NCBI RefSeq assembly: GCF_002407605.1
Contig: NZ_NXGV01000002.1
Coordinates: forward strand, 590,505 to 654,504
Length of the DNA: 64,000 nucleotides
Source: Marinobacter sp. ANT_B65
GTDB lineage: Bacteria > Pseudomonadota > Gammaproteobacteria > Pseudomonadales > Oleiphilaceae
Direction: 5' to 3'
The first letter of the stretch is position 1; each line of letters opens with the position of its first letter. This document shows positions 55,186-63,812 of this stretch, piece by piece. Below the pieces are notes generated by a model that saw only the letters and a list, made by a program, of their open reading frames with translations, made no database searches and was not told the origin of the DNA. The position numbers and the translations under genes are program-made.

Positions 55186-55866
55186 CTAGTCAGTGGGGTC
55201 TTTTAGCTGACGGTTTTTCCAGTTCCCATACAGGCGGGCCCAGCTTTGACCCTGCTTGCAAAAAACGACTGGATGGCCGTAAAACATGCTCAGCCGTCCA
55301 ATATCGCTCATTTTTATAACATTCAGATGAAAGGCGGCGTGACGAAACGACGCGCCATGTCCTACAACTAACTGTATCAGGTTGTCCTGCTCATCCAGTG
55401 GAAGGGTTTTAAGGTGGGCGGCTACCCGCAGCCCGGCCTCCATGAGTGACTCTGCGCCATCATAGGGGAGTTTGAAGTCGCTGCTGGATTTCCATCCATC
55501 CGGCAGGGGATCAAAGCGAGGGTCCAGTTTTACGACTCTCTCGATTTCACTAATGCTGAGGTTGGCCAGTGCGCCGACACTGCGTTCGCAAAGTTCAGGA
55601 AAGCTGACGGATACGGGGGCTGTGAGGAAGAGCTCTTTCAGTTCCTGCCGGTAGATTTCTGCAGTTTGCCATGCCCTTAACGAGGTTGAGCAGTGAATCT
55701 CAGCCCGAAGCTGGTAGCCGGTTTCCGATACCCAGTCTGCAAAACCTTGCGCCTGCATCCGGACTTCCTGAGCCCCCCCGGGGGTAAGTGGATAGGGTTG
55801 AAGGGCACTTGGTGTGTTGACCAGTTGCTCATACTCACCATGTCTGATCAGGGCGAGTGCGGCCAT
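55186..55866 (-). CDS. Histidine phosphatase family protein
   Basis: The 226-residue protein has the branch-2-like phosphoglycerate mutase fold: LALIRHGEYEQ (residues 4-14) with the catalytic RHG, SLRAWQTAEI, an acidic residue region FPELCERSVG, and VVGHGASFRHAAF with the second histidine near 166. It would remove phosphate from a small molecule or phosphohistidine. Its ATG shares one base with the HprK stop (TGATG). The operon therefore encodes two unrelated phosphatases next to two or three ATP-using enzymes. Confidence 0.9.
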   Translation of the reverse strand: MAALALIRHGEYEQLVNTPSALQPYPLTPGGAQEVRMQAQGFADWVSETGYQLRAEIHCSTSLRAWQTAEIYRQELKELFLTAPVSVSFPELCERSVGALANLSISEIERVVKLDPRFDPLPDGWKSSSDFKLPYDGAESLMEAGLRVAAHLKTLPLDEQDNLIQLVVGHGASFRHAAFHLNVIKMSDIGRLSMFYGHPVVFCKQGQSWARLYGNWKNRQLKDPTD

Positions 55867-56957
55867 CAGAGAATGCCTTGCTCATGGAGAAGAGCAATGG
55901 CACGGTCGAAATCGACCTTTCCGGCAAGGCGCCATACCTTTACGCCTCTGAGGTTCTCTGCGTAAACGTCTGCGGCCCGGCACTGCTCAGGCGGGAAACT
56001 ACCGTCAGCTTTCTGGAAAAATGGGCCAGGGCTTTTGCGCAGGCCCTCAAGGGCATCGGGGGTTGCTTCAATATCTACTGGGGTGAGAACCGTTGGTTCG
56101 AAAGCATCTAATGACCAGTCCAGTAATACAAGGTTCTTCAGACACCCGGAAAGTGCGGCTCTGTTTTCTCCATAGACCTCGGGAATCAGCACGTCGTACT
56201 TTTGCTCAATATCCCACAGCTGGCTCCGTGGCATCGCCTCAAACCGCTTGCGTTCGTGCTCTGGCAGAATGAACAGCAAGCGTTGTGAGTTGAGCAGAGT
56301 GCCGGGGTTTACGCGCGGATGCTTGGCCAGACCAAGAATTCGCACCTGTCCGTCTTCGGGCCTGAACAGAATCCGGTCATTGGAAAGAAAACGTGCTTTG
56401 TCAGTCTCCATCGCTTTCAGCATCAGTGTTGATTTTCCGCCACCGGAGCTGGCCGCAATTGCAGTAACACAGCCGTCGATATTAAAGGCTGACGCGTGGC
56501 CCAGCAGGTAACCCTTCCTCTGCTGATAGTTGAGAAACTGGTTGTTAATAAAATTGATAACCTGCGATATATGTTCGCGAAGATTCCCGAAAATGATGGG
56601 GTCGGTCAGTGCCTGGAGCATGACCATGCCGGTGCGGACTTTATGAATCCAGCGTCCTTCAGGTACATCGACGTAGGCTTCCTTCAAACCGAGAGGGCTG
56701 ACTTTTCTGCGTTCGACGGGCGTCCAGTTGATCCGGCCGGTATCCAGGGGGCTGTTGACCAGATAGACGCGTTGCTGTGTTGTGGCCGTTGTTGTTTCCG
56801 TTTCGGTCAGGCCGGAGAAGTAATCCCTGAGAAGGTTCAGAATCTCATTGTCATCGGCCAGCACCTCGAATGCCATGCCATGGAAGGCCAGCCGTAATTC
56901 TGATGTGCACCCACGTCTGGCCTGAGCAATCTGTCTGTCGTCAAAAAAGTCTTTCAT
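55866..56957 (-). CDS. HprK-related kinase (kinase B type)
   Basis: The 363-residue protein has the P-loop ITAIAASSGGGKSTLML (about residues 162-178) in the style of HPr kinase/phosphorylase, and the downstream segments FLSNDRILF and KHPRVNPGT that match HprK-related families. It lacks the HprK N-terminal domain and instead has about 150 residues of unrecognised sequence. No PTS HPr gene is nearby. The likely target is another protein of the same operon. It overlaps the ATP-grasp gene by ATGA. This matches what is catalogued as HprK-related kinase B, recalled from memory. Confidence 0.87.
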   Translation of the reverse strand: MKDFFDDRQIAQARRGCTSELRLAFHGMAFEVLADDNEILNLLRDYFSGLTETETTTATTQQRVYLVNSPLDTGRINWTPVERRKVSPLGLKEAYVDVPEGRWIHKVRTGMVMLQALTDPIIFGNLREHISQVINFINNQFLNYQQRKGYLLGHASAFNIDGCVTAIAASSGGGKSTLMLKAMETDKARFLSNDRILFRPEDGQVRILGLAKHPRVNPGTLLNSQRLLFILPEHERKRFEAMPRSQLWDIEQKYDVLIPEVYGENRAALSGCLKNLVLLDWSLDAFEPTVLTPVDIEATPDALEGLRKSPGPFFQKADGSFPPEQCRAADVYAENLRGVKVWRLAGKVDFDRAIALLHEQGIL

Positions 56958-57850
56958 CTGTTTTGCTCTAGCTCGTTAAGAACATAACTACACAGCTTCC
57001 GGGCAGCGTCAATGCCGCATCCTTTCAAAGCGCCACTGAATCCTCCAAAAGCGGAGACCTCGAAAACCACCGGCCCCTCATCTGTCAATGCAATATCTAC
57101 CGTGGTAAAACTTAAATCGAAGCAGGACTGAGCCTTGTTCCCAAGCTTTATGAGGTCAGGGGAGGCTTCGTAGCTCTGGTATTTTCCACCACTGTTAATC
57201 GTGGTATTCCAGGCGCCAGCATCGCCAACCCGGGCATAGGTGCAAAGGTACTCTCCACCCAGAAAGACCATGCCCAGATCCTGCCCCCCCAGGTGCACAA
57301 ATTTCTGCAGGTAGAAGAGGCCATGTTCGGTCTTGAAAGCGTTCAGTTTCCGCGTATTCGCGTCCACTCCGTCTGCCGCTTCCAGAACCAGCATGCCGCG
57401 GGCCTTGGTGGAGTAAAGTGGCTTCAGGATAGCCTTGCCGAACGCCTCGATCGCGGCCAGCGCCTCTTCTGTGTTTTCCGTCACGCGGGTCGGCGGCAGA
57501 GGTACACCTCCAGCGGCCAGGGCGGCAGTGCCTTCAAGGCGATTGATTAAACGCCCCACTTGCCCGGGACTGCTGAAGCAGCGCACGCCGTCTGCTTCGA
57601 GTGTGTTGAGCATGCGTATGCGGTCGTCTGCTGCCGGTGAGTAGATTTCGCTTATCTTTTTGATGATCACGCCATCAAGTTCGTTCAGAACCAGCCCCTG
57701 ATAACCCAGCCGCCCTGTCTCCAGTTCCAGTACCACTTCTGACATGTCGATCACACAGCGGAATCCGGTTAATTCCTCCAGGTGGTCAGCCAATACTTCG
57801 GTTGACCATTTACCGGGCGTTCCGATGACAGCGATCCGCTTGTTAGTCAC
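56954..57850 (-). CDS. ATP-grasp enzyme of the GAK type
   Basis: The 298-residue protein has a RimK-like ATP-grasp layout: an N-terminal lobe (IAVIGTPGKWSTEVLADHLEE), a central lobe with the ATP lysine in FGKAILKPLYSTKARGM (about residues 135-151), FYLQKFVHLGGQDLGMVF, and DIALTDEGPVVFEVSAFGGFSGA with the metal-binding acid and asparagine-position residue replaced by serine. ATP-grasp enzymes join a carboxylate to an amine or thiol. It starts with GTG, overlapping the preceding gene by 8 bases. Its substrate is unknown; peptide or amino-acid ligation to a protein or small molecule is possible. Confidence 0.85.
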   Translation of the reverse strand: MTNKRIAVIGTPGKWSTEVLADHLEELTGFRCVIDMSEVVLELETGRLGYQGLVLNELDGVIIKKISEIYSPAADDRIRMLNTLEADGVRCFSSPGQVGRLINRLEGTAALAAGGVPLPPTRVTENTEEALAAIEAFGKAILKPLYSTKARGMLVLEAADGVDANTRKLNAFKTEHGLFYLQKFVHLGGQDLGMVFLGGEYLCTYARVGDAGAWNTTINSGGKYQSYEASPDLIKLGNKAQSCFDLSFTTVDIALTDEGPVVFEVSAFGGFSGALKGCGIDAARKLCSYVLNELEQNR

Positions 57851-59471
57851 TAAAGATTTCCTCCAGGGGCAGCTTGTACTTCTCGGGTTTTTCGGGGTTC
57901 AGCAAGGTGACGGCTTCCAGCAGGTAGGTTGCCCGAAAGGCCAGGTTCTTCGCGAAACGCCTGTCATAAATGAATCGTGTTGATGTCGCAAATGAACGCG
58001 CCAGCGCAATGGCCAGCCGAACATCAAAGAATTTGTCGTTACTGGTTTTGGCGAACCTGCGTGCAAATTGATAAAGCTGTTTGATCAGACTCATCATTTC
58101 TGCTCTGGCACTGGCGTCCATGATCGGTAACCGATAGATCGACACCATCAGTACTGAGATATCCTGAACATAGTCAGAATAGGACGCCCGGTGCAGGTCA
58201 ATGAAATAGACACGATTCTGGAGTTCATCGTAGAGCAGGTTGTCTACATTGAAATCTCCGTGAATCAATACGGAAAATGGCGGAGCGACTTGTTTTTCCA
58301 GGTTCTCCACCTGCTCGATCAATTGTATAAAGTCAGGCCGTGACAAGCCGCATATGGTCTGCCCTTCGCTGAAAAGGTCAGGGTGGGTTTGTCGTGTTTC
58401 CGGCATTCGCCGGCTCAGTTGTTGCATATAGCCCGGCTGCGCACGTTCACGCGTCCATGAGCTTTTCCAGATTTTGCTGAGGGTTTTGTTCAGTTTGGCT
58501 ACAAGCAGGGTGGCAATATCCCACTGACTGTTTAATAACAGTGATTCCAGAGTTCGTCCGGGGAGGTGCTCTATGACCATTGAGCCCATTTCTCCCTCAT
58601 GCCCGACATGATGGGAGATTACCGACGGAGCCACCTTCGGATAGACTTTTTTCCATCGATCGACCCCTGAGATCTCTTCAAGGACTTTGTGGGCCTGTCC
58701 TTCTTTATAAACCGCCATCACTTCGCTGGATGTGCTGTGTTCCGCCTTTAGTGCGGCGATGGTACTGCCACTGCGAGTGAGAGCCAGTCTCTGAACGCCA
58801 AAGGCCTCATTGTCTGGCGTAAATGTGTGGGCTGCGCTTTTAAGTTGCTTGTAGTTTTGCATACGAACCGCGGGCCCGAAATTCGCCGCGAGCAGCGCAT
58901 CCGCTATTTCGGTCAGCAGATGAATCATTCGCCCGGTTTGAAAGCTCAGTACGTGGCGGAGGTTGGACTGAATTGTGGGGGTACTTTTTTCCTGACAGTC
59001 CATCTCACGCAAGCTGGCCATCAATCTTGTTGCCCGGCGTCCTATTTTCAGACCTTGACGAATATTTGTGTCTGCAGGGTTGATCAGGACCAGCGCCAGA
59101 GATTTCCGAATGCGTCGGATCAGCCTGGCATCACTTTCAAATTGCTTTTCTTGCGAGCTCTTCAAAGCCTCGATGTGAGTGAATTCGAGGCAAGCCTGCC
59201 CAAGCCGGTCGAGAAGCCGGGCGAGTCTCTCAAGTGATTTTGATTGTTGAAAGCCCTGACTATCGACCCGGCGTTTCTGTACATCCATTGCAACAGCAAC
59301 TTCGACTTTTTCCTGCAAAGTCTTTCTGTAACCCTTTCTGTTGATCAGACGCTGTGCTGTGGCCTCGTTGGGCCGAGTCAAATAGACTTCAACCAGCTCA
59401 CAGTGGTTTTCCACTTCAAATCGCAGAAAATAGAGGTGCTCAAGAATTAATGCGTTGATGGATCGTCTCAC
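57843..59471 (-). CDS. PhoU-like helical domain fused to an aminoglycoside-phosphotransferase-fold domain
   Basis: This is a 542-residue two-domain protein. Residues 1-230 are helical, with PhoU-like segments (LERLARLLDRLGQACLEF; LRHVLSFQTGRMIHLLTEI). Residues 245-530 form a kinase-like fold with VMAVYKEGQAHKVLEE, MVIEHLPGRTLESLL, IHGDFNVDNLLYD (catalytic aspartate, about 404) and VYFIDLHRASYSDYVQD (metal-site aspartate). It starts with GTG close behind AAGG, so the true start may be slightly different. It is the first gene of the minus-strand operon and is divergent from the CofD-like gene. A PhoU-kinase fusion suggests phosphate-linked sensing; that is inference. Confidence 0.82.
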   Translation of the reverse strand: MRRSINALILEHLYFLRFEVENHCELVEVYLTRPNEATAQRLINRKGYRKTLQEKVEVAVAMDVQKRRVDSQGFQQSKSLERLARLLDRLGQACLEFTHIEALKSSQEKQFESDARLIRRIRKSLALVLINPADTNIRQGLKIGRRATRLMASLREMDCQEKSTPTIQSNLRHVLSFQTGRMIHLLTEIADALLAANFGPAVRMQNYKQLKSAAHTFTPDNEAFGVQRLALTRSGSTIAALKAEHSTSSEVMAVYKEGQAHKVLEEISGVDRWKKVYPKVAPSVISHHVGHEGEMGSMVIEHLPGRTLESLLLNSQWDIATLLVAKLNKTLSKIWKSSWTRERAQPGYMQQLSRRMPETRQTHPDLFSEGQTICGLSRPDFIQLIEQVENLEKQVAPPFSVLIHGDFNVDNLLYDELQNRVYFIDLHRASYSDYVQDISVLMVSIYRLPIMDASARAEMMSLIKQLYQFARRFAKTSNDKFFDVRLAIALARSFATSTRFIYDRRFAKNLAFRATYLLEAVTLLNPEKPEKYKLPLEEIFSD

Positions 59472-59554
59472 CCTTGGTAAGAAATTTAGAGGCGAAAGCT
59501 ATAATCAACCGTTACGCCCTTTGGACTGCACTTTTTAAGGTCTCGCAGAGAAGT
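59472..59554. promoter_or_regulatory. Divergent promoter region of the GAK-type cluster
   Basis: These 83 bases separate the PhoU/kinase gene from the CofD-like gene. The region contains no clear palindrome; promoters for both directions must lie here or just inside the genes. Confidence 0.4.
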
Positions 59555-60775
59555 ATGACAAAAAAACGTTTCATTAGTGCGACTCATAGCTTGCCGCGAG
59601 ATTTGATGAAGGGGCATGACCTGCGCATGGCCAGGTATCTCAGAACGCCAGAGCTTGGGCCCAAAATACTTTTCTTCAGCGGCGGAACGGCGCTGAGAAG
59701 TTTTTCCAGAGTACTGGCAGATTACACCCATAACTCTATTCATCTTGTCACACCTTTTGACTCGGGAGGCAGTTCTGCCGAACTGAGAAAGGCATTCTCG
59801 ATGCCTTCAGTTGGCGATCTTCGGGCCCGCCTGCTGTCCCTGGCTGATGATTCGGTCACAGGTCATCCTGACATTGCGGCCCTCTTTGGTCATCGGCTCG
59901 GGAAGAATAGAAGCAAGGTGGAACTGGAACAAAGCCTGAAGGCTCTGGTTGATTGTAAACACCCTTTGCTCAAGGCAATTGCAGAGCCCATGCGGTCCCT
60001 GATCCAGAGCTATCTGGCAGAGTTTTATGAGCAAATGCCGGAGAGCTTTGACCTTGCGGGGGCCAGTATCGGTAATCTGATACTCACCGGCGGATACCTC
60101 TTCCATAACCGCTCACTGGACCCTATCGCCTTCCTGTTCGGTCAGTTGATAAAAACACGTGGAACCGTTCGCACCACGACGGATGCAGATTTACAGCTGC
60201 AAGTCCTGTTGGAGAACGGGCGGACAATTACCGGCCAGCATCGCTTTACGGGTAAAGAAAGGGCAGAGATCTGTTCACCCATCAAATCGATAACCTTGTC
60301 TGGTGATGCTGATGATGTTGAAACCCGGGATGCTTCCAGAGTCTGCAAGGAAACCCGAAAGCTGATTGACTCTGCGGAGCTGCTGGTTTTTCCTCCCGGC
60401 AGCTTTTATAGCAGTATCATTGCGAACCTCCTCCCCAAAGGCGTTTCCAGGGCTCTGAACAAAAATCCGGCACCAAGGGTGTATGTGCCAAGTCTGGGTG
60501 AGGATCCGGAAACAATCGGTATGACGCTGGCGGATCAGATTCAGGTGCTTGCTGGGCATTTGTCGCATAAGGCTGCCGGAAGAAAGCTGCAAAGGCCGCC
60601 GATAGATTTTCTGCTGTTTGATTCCCGTTTGATGACTGTTTCGAATAAACAGGTGCGGGAGATAATAAAGACATTCGGAGTCCAGATTATCGATCTGGAC
60701 CTGGCGCCGGAAGAGTCTGACGTCTGTCGGTATGACGACGTCAAGCTGGCAGAGGCTTTGCTTGCACTGACCTGA
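59555..60775 (+). CDS. CofD/YvcK-like protein of the GAK type
   Basis: The 406-residue protein has the CofD/YvcK fold signatures LFFSGGTALRSFSRVL (about residues 38-53), TPFDSGGSSAELRKAF (about 66-81), SVGDLRARLLSLAD, and ELLVFPPGSFYSSIIANLLPKG near 290. CofD transfers a lactyl-phosphate-type group in F420 biosynthesis; YvcK relatives bind nucleotide sugars and link carbon metabolism with the cell wall. No other F420 genes are present, so neither role can be assumed. The start at MTKKRFISATH is chosen because the longer frame overlaps the divergent promoter. It faces away from the six-gene operon and belongs to the same cluster. Confidence 0.85.
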   Translation: MTKKRFISATHSLPRDLMKGHDLRMARYLRTPELGPKILFFSGGTALRSFSRVLADYTHNSIHLVTPFDSGGSSAELRKAFSMPSVGDLRARLLSLADDSVTGHPDIAALFGHRLGKNRSKVELEQSLKALVDCKHPLLKAIAEPMRSLIQSYLAEFYEQMPESFDLAGASIGNLILTGGYLFHNRSLDPIAFLFGQLIKTRGTVRTTTDADLQLQVLLENGRTITGQHRFTGKERAEICSPIKSITLSGDADDVETRDASRVCKETRKLIDSAELLVFPPGSFYSSIIANLLPKGVSRALNKNPAPRVYVPSLGEDPETIGMTLADQIQVLAGHLSHKAAGRKLQRPPIDFLLFDSRLMTVSNKQVREIIKTFGVQIIDLDLAPEESDVCRYDDVKLAEALLALT

Positions 60776-60853
60776 TTTCCACCATTGACTTACAACCCTG
60801 ATGCCGGCTCACGATGTTCTGTGACCCGATGGGGTAGTCGGGTGTCGGGTTAG

Positions 60854-60874
60854 GTGCGTGCGTGCGTGCGTGCG
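60854..60874 (+). repeat. GTGC tetranucleotide tandem repeat
   Basis: Five copies of GTGC plus one base lie 86 bases upstream of the diguanylate cyclase start. Such repeats can change copy number by slippage and alter promoter spacing. Confidence 0.9.
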
Positions 60875-60959
60875 AGTAGTGCAGCACCACGATTGCTATC
60901 ACCTCAATAACAGGTGTTAAACTCTCCGTATTTGCATTTTTGGTGTAGGAATTTCCTCC

Positions 60960-62660
60960 ATGGCAAGCTGCCGGTCTACGTTTTTGTGCTTTTTCTTGCT
61001 GTGGGTCTCCAGTTTCGCAGCCCTGGCGTCTCCGTCTCTGGATGTCAGCGATCAAGATATCCGGTTGACGGATTTCAGGGTCGAATATTTCATTGACGAC
61101 TCACAGTCTCTGGACTTCCCGGCAGTTCGTAAGGAAACCTTTCACGAGACGACCAGCACGGCCACGCTCGGTACGCAGGCGACGGTGACCTGGTACCGGA
61201 TTGCGTTGCACAATCAGGGCCCTGAGAAGAGGGCCCTTTTTTTGCACTTGCCCAAGGCTTATCACGTGCGTTCAATCGATATTTTCGAGGAGCGCTCTCA
61301 AGGTCTGATCGATCATGAGTCGGTTGACCTTAATGATGCGAGTAGTCACCCCTTGATGTATCAAGGAACCGTGGTCTATCCGTTCATAGTGCCGTCGGGT
61401 GAATCCACGATCCTGTATGTTCGCAGCCACGTGTATTCGCACCAGTGGTTTTCGTTGGAGATCTATGACGATGTGCAGTCTCGCAAGGCACTCGTTGGTG
61501 GCCATCTGGACATCGCACTTCTGGTCGGAATGATGATCGCGCTGGTGTTTTACAACGGTCTTCTCTATTTCGCTACCAGTAAAAAAGAGAACATTTTATA
61601 TTCCCTGTATCTCATCTCGGGCCTGGTGTGGATTGCACTCTCATACGGGTTGATCGCCAAAGCGTTCAATATCTACGGCGATGCCGTTTTCGTATTGAAT
61701 CTGACATTGATCACCATGCCGATGTTTTTATTGTTGTTCATAATGGCGATTTTCGAGACAAGGCGGTACTACCTCACTGAGCATCGCGCACTGCAAGGGA
61801 TGCTTGGCTTGTTGGGCATCACGTTTCTGTATGGCCTGTTCGATGTTGAGGGGGCTATGAAACCCGCAAGCTCCCTTGCGGCACTGATGATGGTAGTGAC
61901 CTTTTCGGTAAGTATTTCGTTGTTCCGGAAGGGACAACCGCTGGTGAAGTTCTTTCTCGTTGGGCACACTTTCTTCGTGATCTTCAACGGGATTGCGGTG
62001 GTGTACTACAAGGGTCTGGTAGAGACGGGTTATATCAACAGCCACGGTGTTGGAATCGGCATTGTGCTGGAGGCGTTAACGCTGGCATTTATCATCTCCT
62101 ATCGGATAAAAGTGCTGGAGGATATGCGCTCCAGACAGGATGAGCTTAAACGACAGGCAGCTACAGACCCGCTTACTCACCTTTATAATCGCCGCTACTT
62201 CATGGCGGAAGGTAAGTATGTGATCGAAAAGGCCAGAGCTACCGGGGAACCGCTGTCGGTTATTGCACTCGATATTGATCATTTCAAGGCGGTTAACGAC
62301 ACCTACGGACATACTGTTGGAGATCTGGTATTGAAGGATGTGGCCCGTGTTTTCCGGAGGTCCAGTCGAGACAGGGATCTGATCGCCCGGTTTGGCGGTG
62401 AGGAGTTTGTGATCCTTCTCCCCGGCGCTGACTTCACGGTAGCCCGGGGTTGTGCTGAACGTATTCGAAAGGGTATTGAAGCACATACCGTCGATGCCGA
62501 TGATGGCGTGGTTGTAGGGGTGACAGTCAGCCTGGGAGTTGCGCAGGTGAATACAGCCATGGAATCCGTGGAGAACGCTCTAGATCGCGCGGACAAGGCG
62601 TTGTACGAAGCCAAGGCCCTTGGCCGGAATCGCGTGTGCAGTTCGGAGGGCAACCTATAG
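60960..62660 (+). CDS. 7TMR-DISM diguanylate cyclase
   Basis: The 566-residue protein has a signal sequence (MASCRSTFLCFFLLWVSSFAALA) and a periplasmic 7TMR-DISM extracellular domain (about 30-180, with TWYRIALHNQGPEKRALFLHLP). Seven membrane helices (about 185-385), a short coiled segment and a GGDEF domain (from about 395; RFGGEEFVILLPG near 478) follow. The GGEEF active site is intact, and DPLTHLYNRRYF opens the domain. It should make c-di-GMP in response to an extracellular ligand, often a carbohydrate-like compound. The ATG follows AGGAATTTCCTCC. A GTGC tandem repeat lies in its upstream region. It is a single-gene unit. Confidence 0.93.
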   Translation: MASCRSTFLCFFLLWVSSFAALASPSLDVSDQDIRLTDFRVEYFIDDSQSLDFPAVRKETFHETTSTATLGTQATVTWYRIALHNQGPEKRALFLHLPKAYHVRSIDIFEERSQGLIDHESVDLNDASSHPLMYQGTVVYPFIVPSGESTILYVRSHVYSHQWFSLEIYDDVQSRKALVGGHLDIALLVGMMIALVFYNGLLYFATSKKENILYSLYLISGLVWIALSYGLIAKAFNIYGDAVFVLNLTLITMPMFLLLFIMAIFETRRYYLTEHRALQGMLGLLGITFLYGLFDVEGAMKPASSLAALMMVVTFSVSISLFRKGQPLVKFFLVGHTFFVIFNGIAVVYYKGLVETGYINSHGVGIGIVLEALTLAFIISYRIKVLEDMRSRQDELKRQAATDPLTHLYNRRYFMAEGKYVIEKARATGEPLSVIALDIDHFKAVNDTYGHTVGDLVLKDVARVFRRSSRDRDLIARFGGEEFVILLPGADFTVARGCAERIRKGIEAHTVDADDGVVVGVTVSLGVAQVNTAMESVENALDRADKALYEAKALGRNRVCSSEGNL

Positions 62661-62817
62661 ATCAGACGGCTTTAACGGGTTGCTTTCGTTTTAGTTCGCT
62701 TCAATGCGTTGCTTTATAGGTATTTTCTGTTAGTCGGGCTCTGGCTCGCCGATGATCAGAGCATTAAAGTTCATGGATTCGCGCTCCATAGTAAATGCCC
62801 CCGTGGCCATTACGAAA

Positions 62818-62838
62818 AAGCCCTCATGTAGAGGGCTT
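62818..62838 (-). terminator. Intrinsic terminator after etfA
   Basis: An 8-bp stem (62818-62825 with 62831-62838) is followed on the minus strand by a run of five Ts. It ends the etfBA transcript. Confidence 0.85.
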
Positions 62839-62870
62839 GGGAGCAGAACAATGTAACGGGCAAGGCAATG

Positions 62871-63812
62871 CTAGGCGCTCTCTTTGAGCTTTGCCTCAAG
62901 TTCAGGCACAGCCTCAAACAGATCCGCTACCAGGCCATAGTCTGCAACCTGGAAGATAGGCGCTTCTTCATCCTTGTTGATTGCAACGATCACTTTGGAC
63001 TCCGACATACCGGCCAGATGCTGGATAGCACCGGAAATGCCCACCGCGATGTACAGCTGCGGGGCAACAATCTTGCCGGTCTGGCCTACCTGCATGTCGT
63101 TGGGCACAAAGCCTGCATCGACTGCGGCACGGGATGCACCCATACCAGCACCCAGAAGATCCGCAACCTTCTCCAGCATGGCGAAGTTGTCGCCATTCTG
63201 CATGCCACGACCACCAGAGATAACAATGTCAGCACTGGCAAGATCAGGACGGTCGGATTCCGCTTTCTGCTCGCCTACAAACGAAGACAGGCCAGCGTCT
63301 TTTACAATGTCCAGTTGCTCAACAGAAGCCGAGCCACCTTCAGCGGCTACCGGATCAAACCCTGTCGGGCGAACGGTAATTACCTTGATGCTGTCGCTGG
63401 CTTTAACCGTGGCGATGGCATTGCCCGCATAGATCGGGCGGACAAAGGTGTCTTCAGACTCAACACGGATAATGTCAGAGACCTGAGCAACGTCCAGCAG
63501 CGCAGCAACGCGTGGCATGAAGTCCTTACCGGTAGTACCGGCAGCGGCCAGGATATGGCTGTAGCCTTTACCCAGTTCGGCAACCAGTTCACCCAGGTTT
63601 TCACCCAGAAAGTGGCCGTAAGCCGCGTTGTCGGCAACCAGTACCTTGTTTACGCCTTCAGCCCTGGCCGCAGCTTCTGCAACTGCGCCGCAGTTTTCAC
63701 CGGCAACCAGGACATCAATATCGCCGCCGATGGCTTTGGCGGCCGCTACAACACTCAGGGTCGCCTGTTTCAGGCTGCTGTTGTCGTGCTCAGCAATTAC
63801 AAGGATGCTCAT
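62871..63812 (-). CDS. etfA: Electron transfer flavoprotein alpha subunit
   Basis: The 313-residue protein is a full-length EtfA. The N-terminal domain begins SILVIAEHDN. The C-terminal FAD-binding domain carries SGGRGMQNGDNFAMLEKVADLLGAGMGASRAAVDAG (landmarks SGGRGM and GASRAAVD), QVGQTGKIVAPQLYIAVGISG and AINKDEEAPIFQVADYGLV, which bind FAD. The ETF dimer collects electrons from acyl-CoA dehydrogenases and passes them to ETF-ubiquinone oxidoreductase. Its ATG shares one base with the etfB stop (TGATG). At least six acyl-CoA dehydrogenase genes in this window would feed it. Confidence 0.97.
   Translation of the reverse strand: MSILVIAEHDNSSLKQATLSVVAAAKAIGGDIDVLVAGENCGAVAEAAARAEGVNKVLVADNAAYGHFLGENLGELVAELGKGYSHILAAAGTTGKDFMPRVAALLDVAQVSDIIRVESEDTFVRPIYAGNAIATVKASDSIKVITVRPTGFDPVAAEGGSASVEQLDIVKDAGLSSFVGEQKAESDRPDLASADIVISGGRGMQNGDNFAMLEKVADLLGAGMGASRAAVDAGFVPNDMQVGQTGKIVAPQLYIAVGISGAIQHLAGMSESKVIVAINKDEEAPIFQVADYGLVADLFEAVPELEAKLKESA

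Noticed and set aside
59555..60775. Reading the CofD-like protein as an F420 biosynthesis enzyme
   Set aside because: No other F420 genes are present, and the neighbours are the GAK-type kinase, ATP-grasp and phosphatase genes.
60854..60874. GTGC repeat as the edge of a CRISPR array
   Set aside because: There are no spacers; it is a simple four-base tandem repeat.
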